Shown here piece by piece: positions 40,848 through 48,304 of a stretch of 50,390 nt of DNA. Source of the DNA: CAYOOT01 sp964405665 (GTDB lineage: Bacteria; Bdellovibrionota_C; UBA2361; SZUA-149; CAZDWZ01); the NCBI GenBank assembly GCA_964405665.1, contig CAYOOT010000013.1, forward strand, positions 1-50,390. The letters run 5' to 3'. The notes under the pieces are model-generated. The model ran no database searches. It had not been told where the DNA came from and saw nothing but the letters and a program-made list of their open reading frames with translations. How positions within the stretch are numbered: position 1 is the stretch's first letter; each line of letters opens with the position of its first letter. The translations under genes and the position numbers were made by a program.

Positions 40848-41531
40848 ATGTTTAATAAAACAATTTTATTTTTTTTAATAACATCTATTTTAGGATGCTC
40901 TGCCAATCAAGCGACCAAAGGATCTCTTGCCGGGGGCGCCTTGGGTGCGGGCTTAGGGGCAATTATTGGAAATCAAGCGGGACATCATGCCGGTGCCGGA
41001 CTAGCAATCGGGACTGCTGCCGGAGCTATCGCCGGAGGTTTAATTGGTAACTCTCTTGATCAACAAGACAATGCAAACCAACAAGCCTATGGTCAGCTCA
41101 ATCGCAACCAACAACAAATTGATGAAAATAGAAGATTGATTGAAGAATTAAAAGGACGAGGGGCCGATGTCAGAAGCTCCAATCGAGGTGTAGTGGTAAA
41201 TTTACCGGATATTCTTTTTGAATTTAATAAGGCCCGTCTTACCCCTGAAGCCAGAAGAACCGTTGCCGAAATTAGCGATGTTTTAAGAACAGTTCAAGGT
41301 AGAACATTGGCAGTAGAAGGACATACTGATTCTGTAGGAACAGTGGTTTATAACAAAGACCTTTCTATCAAAAGAGCAAGAAGTGTTGCTGAGGAACTGA
41401 ATATCAATGGAATTTCTAACGGACAAATGCGAGTAACAGGTTTTGGCGAAGGTTCTCCGATTGCAACAAATAATACCGATGAAGGAAGAGCCAGAAACCG
41501 GAGAGTTGAAGTTATCGTAGAAAATAGATAG
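40848..41531 (+). CDS. OmpA/Pal-type lipoprotein with glycine zipper
   Basis: 227 aa from the ATG at 40848, which has the ribosome site AAGGAA and gives a good signal peptide; a longer in-frame version from 40812 lacks one. Lipobox ILGC (Cys17), glycine zipper (GALGAGLGAIIGNQAGHHAGAG...), a short coiled coil, then an OmpA C-terminal domain (about 120-225): VNLPDILFEFNKARLTPEA, EGHTDSVGTVVYNKDLSIKR and RNRRVEVIVE. The domain binds peptidoglycan meso-diaminopimelate through a conserved Asp/Arg pair (here in TDSVG and the KRARS helix). It should link outer membrane and wall. It is the third of three tandem zipper lipoproteins. Confidence 0.92.
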   Translation: MFNKTILFFLITSILGCSANQATKGSLAGGALGAGLGAIIGNQAGHHAGAGLAIGTAAGAIAGGLIGNSLDQQDNANQQAYGQLNRNQQQIDENRRLIEELKGRGADVRSSNRGVVVNLPDILFEFNKARLTPEARRTVAEISDVLRTVQGRTLAVEGHTDSVGTVVYNKDLSIKRARSVAEELNINGISNGQMRVTGFGEGSPIATNNTDEGRARNRRVEVIVENR

Positions 41532-41547
41532 GCATAAAGTTAGCCTG

Positions 41548-43005
41548 GTGCAAAAATTATCAAATAAGGAATTTCTCCTTGGTCTGAGTGTCTTAATTTT
41601 TATTTTATTTGCTCGCCTAGCAACTTTAAATTTAATAGATTTAAGTGATCCCACAGAAAGTCGTTATGCCGTAGTGGGACAAGAAATGCTTCTGCAGCAC
41701 AATTGGCTTACTCCCCAAGTATATCAGCAAGGAAATCTAGTTCCCTATTTAGGTAAACCACCTTTACATTTTTGGCTTATTGCCACTGCTTATAAAATTT
41801 TTGGAATGGAAGTCTGGGCAGCAAGATTTCCTAGCTTTTTTTCTTTATTATTATCTTTATTCTTTTTATGGAAAGTAGCGAGTGTCGTTTATAATCGACA
41901 AATTGCACTTAATTCTCTTCTAATTTTTTGTTCCTCATGTTTAGTGTTTTTATTTTCCGGATCTTGTGTGGTCGACGTTTCTTTATCTGCTTGCCTCACG
42001 ATGACAACTTCTTCTTTTATTTTATTTATTAGAAAAAATGATCAAAAAGAAAAAAACTTGCTCTGGGGAATTTTATTTTTCATTGCCCTAGCCGGTGGCT
42101 TTTTAATTAAAGGACCAATTGCCCTGGTATTATCTTTGCTCCCGATATTTATTTGGTTAAAATTAAGAAATTCATTGCGACTTATTTTAACTTTGCCTTG
42201 GTTTTTTGGTGTAGTTTTATTTTTTATTATTGCTGCTCCCTGGTTCTTTTTGCAGGAAATTTCCAATCCCGGTTTCATTCGTTACTTTTTTATCAATGAA
42301 AATTTTCTTCGTTTTTTGGTAAAAGATTATGGTGATATGTATGGTAGCGGGCATGAATATTCCCGCGGTTCGTCGTGGTGGATGCTTTTTGTTGTTTTTT
42401 TACCTTGGAGTTTCATTCTTTGTTGGAAATTATATTACTATTTAAAAAATATCTTTAAGGTCAATGATCTAAAACCCAAACTTTCTAGTTTTACTGGCTT
42501 CTTTTTAATTTCCGGCTTAACTCCGGCAATTTTTTTTACATTAGTTAAACAACTTCATCTGGGATATTTATTGCCGGCAGTTTCAGGATTAGCGATTTAT
42601 ATTGCCCTTCTTTTGGAAAAAAGAAGGGCAGTAGTCTATATTTCTTTTTGTTCAGTTTTTCTTTATCTAGCGAGTATTTTAATTTTAGCGAATTCGGTAA
42701 ACAAGGATAATTCTTCAGCTCGAATGTTGGAATTTGTTGTCAACAATAGCAAAGAAGAAAAAGTAAAACTTGGTCTTTTGCTTTCTAAGGCGGAATCGCC
42801 TTATTTTTATGTGCATGCCTGGCCACGCTATCTTAGCAAAGAAATTGATTTACATTATGTTGATTTAGAGAATTTAAAAAATTCGACATATGAAAACTTA
42901 ATTATCAGACAGAAGGAAATTGCAAAAATCCCAGCAGAGTCCTTTGATTATTATCAAGTAAAAATGCAAATTGGGAAATGGGTTTGGTATCAGAGGTTAC
43001 GATAA
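41548..43005 (+). CDS. ArnT/PMT-family membrane glycosyltransferase (GT83)
   Basis: 485 aa with about a dozen transmembrane helices. The first loop, LSDPTESRYAVVGQEMLLQHNWLTPQ and YLGKPPLHFWLIA, is the catalytic region of the ArnT/dolichyl-phosphate-mannose transferase family, with the essential Asp/Glu near DPTE. ArnT adds 4-amino-4-deoxy-arabinose to lipid A; other family members add mannose or other sugars to proteins or lipids. No other arn gene is in the window, so the sugar is unknown. GTG start with weak ribosome site, 16 nt after the OmpA-type gene. It ends before a bidirectional palindrome. Confidence 0.85.
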   Translation: MQKLSNKEFLLGLSVLIFILFARLATLNLIDLSDPTESRYAVVGQEMLLQHNWLTPQVYQQGNLVPYLGKPPLHFWLIATAYKIFGMEVWAARFPSFFSLLLSLFFLWKVASVVYNRQIALNSLLIFCSSCLVFLFSGSCVVDVSLSACLTMTTSSFILFIRKNDQKEKNLLWGILFFIALAGGFLIKGPIALVLSLLPIFIWLKLRNSLRLILTLPWFFGVVLFFIIAAPWFFLQEISNPGFIRYFFINENFLRFLVKDYGDMYGSGHEYSRGSSWWMLFVVFLPWSFILCWKLYYYLKNIFKVNDLKPKLSSFTGFFLISGLTPAIFFTLVKQLHLGYLLPAVSGLAIYIALLLEKRRAVVYISFCSVFLYLASILILANSVNKDNSSARMLEFVVNNSKEEKVKLGLLLSKAESPYFYVHAWPRYLSKEIDLHYVDLENLKNSTYENLIIRQKEIAKIPAESFDYYQVKMQIGKWVWYQRLR

Positions 43006-43011
43006 ATACAA

Positions 43012-43044
43012 TTGTAGGGGCACCCATAAAGGGTGCCCCTACAA
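43012..43044. repeat. GTAGGGGC-type palindrome, likely bidirectional terminator
   Basis: Perfect 14-bp stem TTGTAGGGGCACCC, 5-nt loop, and its complement, between two convergent genes (ends at 43005 plus and 43054 minus). The flanking A/T tracts suit termination in both directions. Same module as 28087 and 47152. Confidence 0.7.
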
Positions 43045-43053
43045 AATTAAAAA

Positions 43054-43872
43054 TCAAGGATAAATAGTATTCCAAGCTTCAAAAAACTGCTTAAACATTC
43101 TGGGCTGATGTGTGCGGATAATACTTGCTCCCTTTAAAGAAGCACTTAAAGCAGTAAGTTGTGACAAGGGATCACGTTCTTCCAATTTCCCGCCTAAAAA
43201 TCCCTTGCGTGAAGTTCCCAGAAGTAGCGGAAAGGGTTTTATCTTTTCAATAAGTATTTCCAGATTTTCCAGTAATTCCCAGGAATATTTAGGATTAGGA
43301 CTTAAAAACCCTCCCATCCCCGGATCGAGAATTATTTTGTTCTCAGCAATTCCTGTCTTTAAAGCAAAGTCCGCTCTTCTCAGTAAAAACTCGGAAACTT
43401 CCAGAATTAAATTTTGATAATCCTTATTTTCTTTAGTGGCTAAAGGCCGAGAGTCACTTTCCTTGGAATGCATTAAAACTATATAGGAACCTGCTGCTTT
43501 TACCACTTTTGCCAGATCGGGCTCAGCTCGCAGAGCTGAAATGTCATTAATTATTTTTGCACCAAGTTCTAGACATCTGCGAGCGGTTCTTGATTTATAG
43601 GTATCAATTGAAATTGTAAATCTTGGAGCTAAAGTAAAAACTATATCTTCAATTCTTAAAAGCTCTTCTTCGGCACTTAAACTCTTGCTGCCAGGCCGAC
43701 TGGATTCTCCCCCGATATCGATTATTGCAGCACCTTCCAAAGCGAATTTTTCTGCTCCTATAATTGCCTCTTCTTTATTAAAATACTTACCCCCATCACT
43801 GAAAGAATCAGGAGTAACATTTAAAATCCCCATAATTATCGGTTTCTTTGTAAAAGTTAAGAGATCTTCCAT
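43054..43872 (-). CDS. folP: Dihydropteroate synthase
   Basis: 272 aa. It joins p-aminobenzoate to dihydropterin pyrophosphate in folate synthesis (the sulfonamide target). IMGILNVTPDSFSDGGKY, IIDIGGESSRPGS, ISIDTYKS, IINDISALRAEP, KIILDPGMGGF and LLGTSRKGF are the standard signatures, in order, with nothing missing. It overlaps the end of pabC-like by 16 nt, so folate genes are translationally linked. The C-terminal palindrome region separates it from the convergent ArnT-like gene. Confidence 0.96.
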   Translation of the reverse strand: MEDLLTFTKKPIIMGILNVTPDSFSDGGKYFNKEEAIIGAEKFALEGAAIIDIGGESSRPGSKSLSAEEELLRIEDIVFTLAPRFTISIDTYKSRTARRCLELGAKIINDISALRAEPDLAKVVKAAGSYIVLMHSKESDSRPLATKENKDYQNLILEVSEFLLRRADFALKTGIAENKIILDPGMGGFLSPNPKYSWELLENLEILIEKIKPFPLLLGTSRKGFLGGKLEERDPLSQLTALSASLKGASIIRTHQPRMFKQFFEAWNTIYP

Positions 43873-44645
43873 TTTTCACCTTGCTCGGCATACCAGCTTG
43901 ATATTTTTTTAGTAAAATTTCCTGATTCATCTCCTCCGATGATTTTATTATCGATTGATTTAACTGCAGTAATTCCTGTAGTGCTTTGGGTAATGAAAAC
44001 TTCTTTTGCATCCCGGAAAAGACCTTGCAAATCAATGTCTTTTAAAATGCAGGGAAAAGAATTTATTATTTCGTTTCTATTAATGCCTTCTAAGATATTG
44101 CTTTTAGTTGTGCATAAGTTATTTCCCCGATCTACCCAAAAGATATTAGCCCAGGCACATTCAGTAATTTGATTATCGTTGTTTAGTAACAGCGCCTCAT
44201 CACAATCTTGTTCTCTTGCATTTTTTAGAGCAAGCCTACTGACCTTAGTTACTGAAGTTTTTAAATGAGGCAAATACCTTTCTCCCCAATAAGGGAACAA
44301 TGAAATTGCTCTCTTATTGGGGAAGCGGCTTTGATAAGAATCAATAAATATTTCCAAAACATTTGTTTGCAGAACAATCCTCATGATCAGTTCAGGGGAA
44401 GTAAAATTAGCAAAATTTTCCGCAAAAATTCTTAATAATGCATTTTCAATTGCCCAAGGGTTTTCTTCTAAATATTTTGTAAAGTCGAGATTTATTTCTT
44501 TTGCTTGATTAATTAATCTCTGACGATGCTTTTCTAGAAATCTGATGGATATACGCTTTTGTTTTTCGTCTAAATGAGCTATGAAAGTGGTAAAAATTTT
44601 TGGTCTTAAGGAAAATGATTCTACACTGTCATTTAGCTCGAGCAT
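43857..44645 (-). CDS. pabC: Aminodeoxychorismate lyase-like (class IV aminotransferase)
   Basis: 262 aa from the ATG at 44645, fold-type IV PLP enzyme. The region KIFTTFIAHLDEKQKR takes the place of the usual YGDGxFET segment; RFLEKHRQRL, VTKVSRLAL (catalytic Lys probably here), CDEALLLNNDNQITECAWANIFWVD and SNILEGINRNEII fit PabC (makes p-aminobenzoate). Adjacent folP supports the assignment over branched-chain aminotransferase. In-frame TTG at 44738 and GTG at 44696 lie further upstream, but a promoter (TTGTAA, 16 nt, TATACT) at 44703-44730 on this strand places them at or before transcription start. Alignment with the family also fits the ATG. Confidence is moderate because several signature residues differ. 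Confidence 0.72.
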   Translation of the reverse strand: MLELNDSVESFSLRPKIFTTFIAHLDEKQKRISIRFLEKHRQRLINQAKEINLDFTKYLEENPWAIENALLRIFAENFANFTSPELIMRIVLQTNVLEIFIDSYQSRFPNKRAISLFPYWGERYLPHLKTSVTKVSRLALKNAREQDCDEALLLNNDNQITECAWANIFWVDRGNNLCTTKSNILEGINRNEIINSFPCILKDIDLQGLFRDAKEVFITQSTTGITAVKSIDNKIIGGDESGNFTKKISSWYAEQGEKWKIS

Positions 44646-44702
44646 GGCAGAAGTAGACTTCTTTAAGGTAGCGGTTGTAAGTTTATAGGCGATCACAGAA
44701 AA

Positions 44703-44730
44703 AGTATACAATATTTGTTTTGAATTACAA
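44703..44730 (-). promoter_or_regulatory. Promoter for pabC-folP
   Basis: Read on the minus strand: TTGTAA (44730-44725), 16-nt spacer, TATACT (44708-44703). Transcription would begin near 44696, leaving a 50-nt leader before the ATG at 44645, or starting on the GTG at 44696. Confidence 0.5.
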
Positions 44731-44741
44731 ATTCGCAAAAA

Positions 44742-46148
44742 ATGAAAGCTAAAAAAGAAATAGGGTTTTTAACAAATCTAGTGCCGGTTGCCCATATTGA
44801 TCTGGGAATAGCTTTTGCTTTAAAGCAGATCAAAGATTTATTTCTTTTGACGATAGTTCCCGCCAGCTTAAGCCTTCTTGCCGTATATCTCAGTTTTTAT
44901 TATCCCCTCAAATCACAGCAAAGATATCTTCTCTTGTTATTGGAAACTTGCGCTACTGTTTGGCTTTTAGTTTCAGTTGCTTTGTATACAATTTACTCTT
45001 TTCAAAATTCAAAAATTAAGCTTAGCGAACTGTTGCAGAATAGTTTTGTTTCCATGCCTAAGGTCATAATTTGCACGATTACCTTATCTTTTATTACAGT
45101 TGTTTTAGTTTTCTTATTTATTTTTTTAGCTTTTCTATTTTGGGCACCAATGTTTTGTGCTTTTGAACTCGCTGTAAAACCAAGTACTAATGAAAAATAC
45201 AAATTAGAAGATGATCTTGATGACGATGAAGATGTCATTTTTGCCAAAAAAAAGAATAATACTTTATTGTTTGCTCAAAAATCAATTTTTGATTTAGGAT
45301 TATCTCGTTCTGTGCAGTTTGTTACAGCAAATTATATAGTTACTTTTGAACTGTTATTATTATCTTGGTTTTTACTGGTGGTTCCTGCTGGTTTGATTTT
45401 TGTCTTAGGCGGAGGCCTTAATAGTTTCCCTTTATTGATTTTAAAAACTCTAATTAGTTATCTGATTTTTTCTTTGATTAGCGCAATTTCAGCAGTAGTT
45501 TTGCTTTTTTCCTTATCCAAAGAAGCTTTAGCTGAAATTAGTGTTAATCCGGAAGTTGCAAGCGATAAGTTTATTGCTTTACCTGTAAAAATTAAATTTC
45601 ATCGCAATTTTATTAAATGGCTATTTTTAATTTTATTAGGAGTTTATTTTACAAAAATTAATTTTAACCAAATGGTACTTAGCAATAATATGCCAAAATC
45701 TGTGTCGATTGCTACAGAGGGAGTGGAATTTAAAAATAATCAGCTAATTCTCAAACTCCATCTTGAAGACAAAGAGAATAATTTTCGTTGGTTTGATCCC
45801 CAAAAATTACGAATTAGTCTAGAAAAAGAAGCAACTGCCCCGCAAAAAGATCAATTATCACAAGAACCTAGCAAGACTAATGAGAATTTTTGGAATTCCG
45901 TTATTGAATTAGGCCAAGAAGATGATAAATATTTAAGGCCAGCAAGGGTTATGCCTTATACCGAATCTGGAGAAGCTTTAGATGAAAATAATTTTGCGCC
46001 ATATAATGCGCCGGTGAAATTAGTATTATATTTTATTGATCCTCCAGCGATCGAGGATTTTAAAAAATATCATTTTAAACTTTATCACCAATTGTTTTCC
46101 AGTGCTAATGATCAGCCTATTTTAGAAGGGAAATTATCCAATGAATGA
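44742..46148 (+). CDS. Membrane protein of unknown function
   Basis: 468 aa. The N-terminal half has about seven hydrophobic helices (about 30-50, 62-85, 105-140, 195-220, 228-260, 285-305), with an acidic charged loop near 152-168 (EDDLDDDEDVIFAKKK). The C-terminal third (about 320-468) is soluble. No transporter motif is recognised, and no close family comes to mind. The next gene overlaps its stop by 8 nt, so it is the first of a three-gene unit with a ribbon-helix-helix protein and RNase H. Confidence 0.7.
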   Translation: MKAKKEIGFLTNLVPVAHIDLGIAFALKQIKDLFLLTIVPASLSLLAVYLSFYYPLKSQQRYLLLLLETCATVWLLVSVALYTIYSFQNSKIKLSELLQNSFVSMPKVIICTITLSFITVVLVFLFIFLAFLFWAPMFCAFELAVKPSTNEKYKLEDDLDDDEDVIFAKKKNNTLLFAQKSIFDLGLSRSVQFVTANYIVTFELLLLSWFLLVVPAGLIFVLGGGLNSFPLLILKTLISYLIFSLISAISAVVLLFSLSKEALAEISVNPEVASDKFIALPVKIKFHRNFIKWLFLILLGVYFTKINFNQMVLSNNMPKSVSIATEGVEFKNNQLILKLHLEDKENNFRWFDPQKLRISLEKEATAPQKDQLSQEPSKTNENFWNSVIELGQEDDKYLRPARVMPYTESGEALDENNFAPYNAPVKLVLYFIDPPAIEDFKKYHFKLYHQLFSSANDQPILEGKLSNE

Positions 46149-46500
46149 GGAACTGAATTTTAAAAGAGCAACGAGAAGATTACTTTTTAAAGAAGAAAAA
46201 AAAGTTCCCTTTGAAGATATTATTCCTGGAGCGGGAACATCTGCGGCTTCTGCTCCGGAAAGACATTTGAAAGTTAAAGTCACAATGAATCTTGATGGAG
46301 ATGTGGTCAATCATTTTAAGAGATCGGCTCTGGAAGATGGTCGACCTTATCAAAGTTTGATCAATCAAGTATTAAGGGAATATATCGAAGGAAGTAAGCC
46401 GGAGCGTTTAGCCAAAGATATCGGACAAATTCTCTTGAAAGATTCCAATTTTCTAAAAGCAATTAATATTTCTCTGGGAAAAGATGACAAAGGAAAGTAG
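46141..46500 (+). CDS. BrnA-like ribbon-helix-helix protein
   Basis: 119 aa. Residues about 43-85 read LKVKVTMNLDGDVVNHFKRSA and PYQSLINQVLREYIEG, the strand-helix-helix pattern of the BrnA/COG3514 antitoxin-like family (DNA-binding ribbon). The N-terminus is charged and flexible. No BrnT-type toxin is next to it. It overlaps the membrane-protein gene by 8 nt and the RNase H gene by 17 nt, so all three are likely coupled. It may autoregulate this unit. Confidence 0.72.
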   Translation: MNEELNFKRATRRLLFKEEKKVPFEDIIPGAGTSAASAPERHLKVKVTMNLDGDVVNHFKRSALEDGRPYQSLINQVLREYIEGSKPERLAKDIGQILLKDSNFLKAINISLGKDDKGK

Positions 46501-47140
46501 TGCACACGGCTGTATTTTATATACAGATGGTGGTGCTGCTGGAGCTAATGGGAATGCCGCTTCTGCTTGTGTGATTGAAGATCATATCAAGAAAAAAAGA
46601 TATTTAGTATTGGGTTATCTTGCGGAAGCTACTAATAATGAAGCTGAGATTTTTGCTGTTATCCTTGGCTTGTTTTTTTTGCAAAAAATAGAGTCTGAAA
46701 CCAAAGGAAAAATCCCCCTTAAAATAGTTGCCGATAGTGAGTATGTTTTAAAAAGTGCCGAGATTTATATTAAAAATTGGCAAACTAATGGTTGGAAAAC
46801 GGCAGATAAAAAACCTGTAAAGAATAAAAACCTTTGGCAATTATATTTGCATTTAAATGAAAAATTCAAATTAAGTTTTGAGCATGTTTATGGCCATCGG
46901 GGACATGAACAAAATGAAGCTTGCGATCTGGCCGTGCAATGGGCCAAAGAAAATGGACAAGAAGTTTTTTCTAATGGAAAATCGGTAGTTCGTGTGGAAC
47001 TGGAAACAGGATTAAAAAATAAAAATTGGATAATTTTTGATTTGAGAAAAATAATTAAAGCAATCAGAGATAATTCTTTTTCTCCTAAAGAGGAAAACGA
47101 CTTTTCTAAAATGCTGGATTTGGTTTTTAATGGGAAATGA
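46484..47140 (+). CDS. rnhA: Ribonuclease HI with C-terminal extension
   Basis: 218 aa. The RNase H fold is complete: ILYTDGGAAGANGNA (first Asp), ATNNEAEIFAVILGL (Glu), KIVADSEYVLKSA (Asp) and YGHRGHEQNEACDLA (His and last Asp), so the DEDD catalytic set is present. The block NWQTNGWKTADKKPVKNKNLW is the substrate-binding handle of E. coli-like RNase HI. An extra 65 residues at the C-terminus are not part of the usual fold. It degrades RNA in RNA-DNA hybrids. The ATG at 46484 lies inside the upstream gene; overlap 17 nt. Confidence 0.92.
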   Translation: MTKESSAHGCILYTDGGAAGANGNAASACVIEDHIKKKRYLVLGYLAEATNNEAEIFAVILGLFFLQKIESETKGKIPLKIVADSEYVLKSAEIYIKNWQTNGWKTADKKPVKNKNLWQLYLHLNEKFKLSFEHVYGHRGHEQNEACDLAVQWAKENGQEVFSNGKSVVRVELETGLKNKNWIIFDLRKIIKAIRDNSFSPKEENDFSKMLDLVFNGK

Positions 47141-47151
47141 AAGTGAGTGTA

Positions 47152-47180
47152 GGGGCAGCCTTTATGGCTGCCCGTCCTAC
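47152..47180. repeat. GTAGGGGC-type palindrome
   Basis: GGGGCAGCC, loop TTTAT, GGCTGCCC (47153-47173) with flanking GTAG and CTAC. It lies between the convergent ends of rnhA (47140) and the nucleotidyltransferase gene (47223), as at 43012, and may terminate both. Confidence 0.6.
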
Positions 47181-47222
47181 CCATAACTGGTGAGGGTGCT
47201 TTCTTACCTAAGAAAACAGTTA

Positions 47223-47654
47223 TTATAATTTTTCCAAATCTAATAAGTCTTGTGGTCTACCAGCCTTCTTTTTAAGTTTTTTCAAATGTTCTTTGGAAAC
47301 AAATGGAATTTTTATATTGCCTAATTTTACCATCTCTCTATCCCCCCAAGCTTTTGCAAAAGAAACTCCTTTAACGCCGGTTAGTATATCAATCCTATTT
47401 GGGGGTATCCCAAATATATAAAGAGTATCTTTCTTTGAAAAATCATCCTCAATCAAATTATCAGTAGGAGCACCAAATTTTTTTAGAGCTAAAATCAATT
47501 TTTTAGAATTTATTTTAGAAGCTTCAACCCATAAATCCAAGTCTTTTGTATACCGGGGTTCCGTGTAATAAGATACCGCATAGCCGCCAATGATTAAATA
47601 TTTAACGTGATGGACGTTTAATAAGCGCAACAGATCTTTGAAATCGGAGTTCAT
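47223..47654 (-). CDS. Nucleotidyltransferase-fold protein, TA-like
   Basis: 143 aa. IIGGYAVSYYTEPRYTKDLDLWVE is the GG...R.T.DLDLW signature of minimal nucleotidyltransferases (MNT/DUF6036-like), with Asp-x-Asp as metal site. Later IDILTGVKGVSFAKAW contains the third acidic residue, and RPQDLLDLEKL ends the fold. Such proteins are found in toxin-antitoxin and abortive-infection-like pairs, where they transfer nucleotides to a toxin or to tRNA. It overlaps by 53 nt with a small upstream ORF (47602-47811) that looks like its partner. Confidence 0.8.
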   Translation of the reverse strand: MNSDFKDLLRLLNVHHVKYLIIGGYAVSYYTEPRYTKDLDLWVEASKINSKKLILALKKFGAPTDNLIEDDFSKKDTLYIFGIPPNRIDILTGVKGVSFAKAWGDREMVKLGNIKIPFVSKEHLKKLKKKAGRPQDLLDLEKL

Positions 47655-47811
47655 CTTTTGTTTTTCCTTTTAACAACCAAATTTCTTCTGCCAATTTCCA
47701 AGTTTCTTTAAGTCTCATCGCGCCAGAAACAGATTGCCATTGAGCAATGGAGTCCTTGGAAGAAAAGCCATTCACCGGACCATGATATAATAATTTAACT
47801 TGGCGTTTCAT
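47602..47811 (-). CDS. Small partner protein of nucleotidyltransferase
   Basis: 69 aa, basic, ending DELRFQRSVALIKRPSR. I recognise a common pattern in which a short protein ending in a LRxQRxxAxVxR-like motif is encoded directly before a nucleotidyltransferase gene, usually with overlapping frames, as here (53 nt overlap). No function is known to me for the small protein; it could be an antitoxin or activator. The overlap makes it a candidate coupled pair rather than a random ORF. Confidence 0.5.
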   Translation of the reverse strand: MKRQVKLLYHGPVNGFSSKDSIAQWQSVSGAMRLKETWKLAEEIWLLKGKTKDELRFQRSVALIKRPSR

Positions 47812-47851
47812 ATCAGTATATTAACATTAAGCATTAATAGGGTCTAGTTTT

Positions 47852-48040
47852 TTAGTAAATAATTCCCAGTGATTTATAAATCTCGCTGCAAAGTTCAATA
47901 AATTCCGGAGAAAGTCTGTTGCGGGGTCGCGCTAAATTAATTGCGATTTTAGATTGGATAGAAGTTGGAGCGCCGGAGAGAACAATCACTTGATCTCCAA
48001 GAAATACTGCTTCTTCCACATCAGGCGTAGTCAGAAAATT
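47852..48040 (-). pseudogene. Remnant of ABC-transporter ATPase 3' end (NitT/TauT type)
   Basis: A 62-residue open stretch with no usable start reads DVEEAVFLGDQVIVLSGAP, then a stretch ending LARPRNRLSPEFIE, and stops. It matches the C-terminal part of SsuB/TauB-like ATPases (DEAVxLADRVxVLS, RPR). The upstream ATPase core is gone; an in-frame stop lies just 5' of the fragment. It shows decay in this accessory stretch. Confidence 0.65.
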
Positions 48041-48094
48041 TTATTGTTTCTAAAAGTAAGTTTTTAAAATTTTGTCGATAGTAAAGGATTTGAA

Positions 48095-48135
48095 CAAAAA
48101 AAAGTGCCGATCTGAACCAATGTTCTGATCAGCAC
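48095..48135 (-). terminator. Rho-independent terminator, minus strand
   Basis: On the minus strand the hairpin GTGC-GATC-GAAC / GTTC-GATC-GCAC (48104-48135, two mismatches, 4-nt loop) is followed by eight T residues. It would stop transcripts from the TerB-like gene after a 170-nt 3' region that contains further hairpins (such as ATACAA...TTGTAT, and CCCTAGGG). Confidence 0.65.
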
Positions 48136-48304
48136 CAAAGGTGTTTTCCCTATGGTAAAGTGTGTTATGCCCCTAGGGCCGCTAACATACAAGAGGGTTG
48201 AGCGTTGTATAGTTGTCAGTAAGCAAATGAACGGCAGTTTTTTTATTTTTCTTTATATTTTGGCGCAGAGATAAAAACTTTTTATATATTGTTAATTTTA
48301 TTAG

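Noticed and set aside
44646..44738. TTG start for pabC at 44738
   Set aside because: It lies upstream of the promoter at 44703-44730 and only 3 nt from the divergent start codon.
48104..48290. tmRNA, SRP RNA or 6S RNA in the gap before the TerB-like gene
   Set aside because: No tRNA-like ends, no SRP tetraloop motif and no 6S-type bubble could be recognised.
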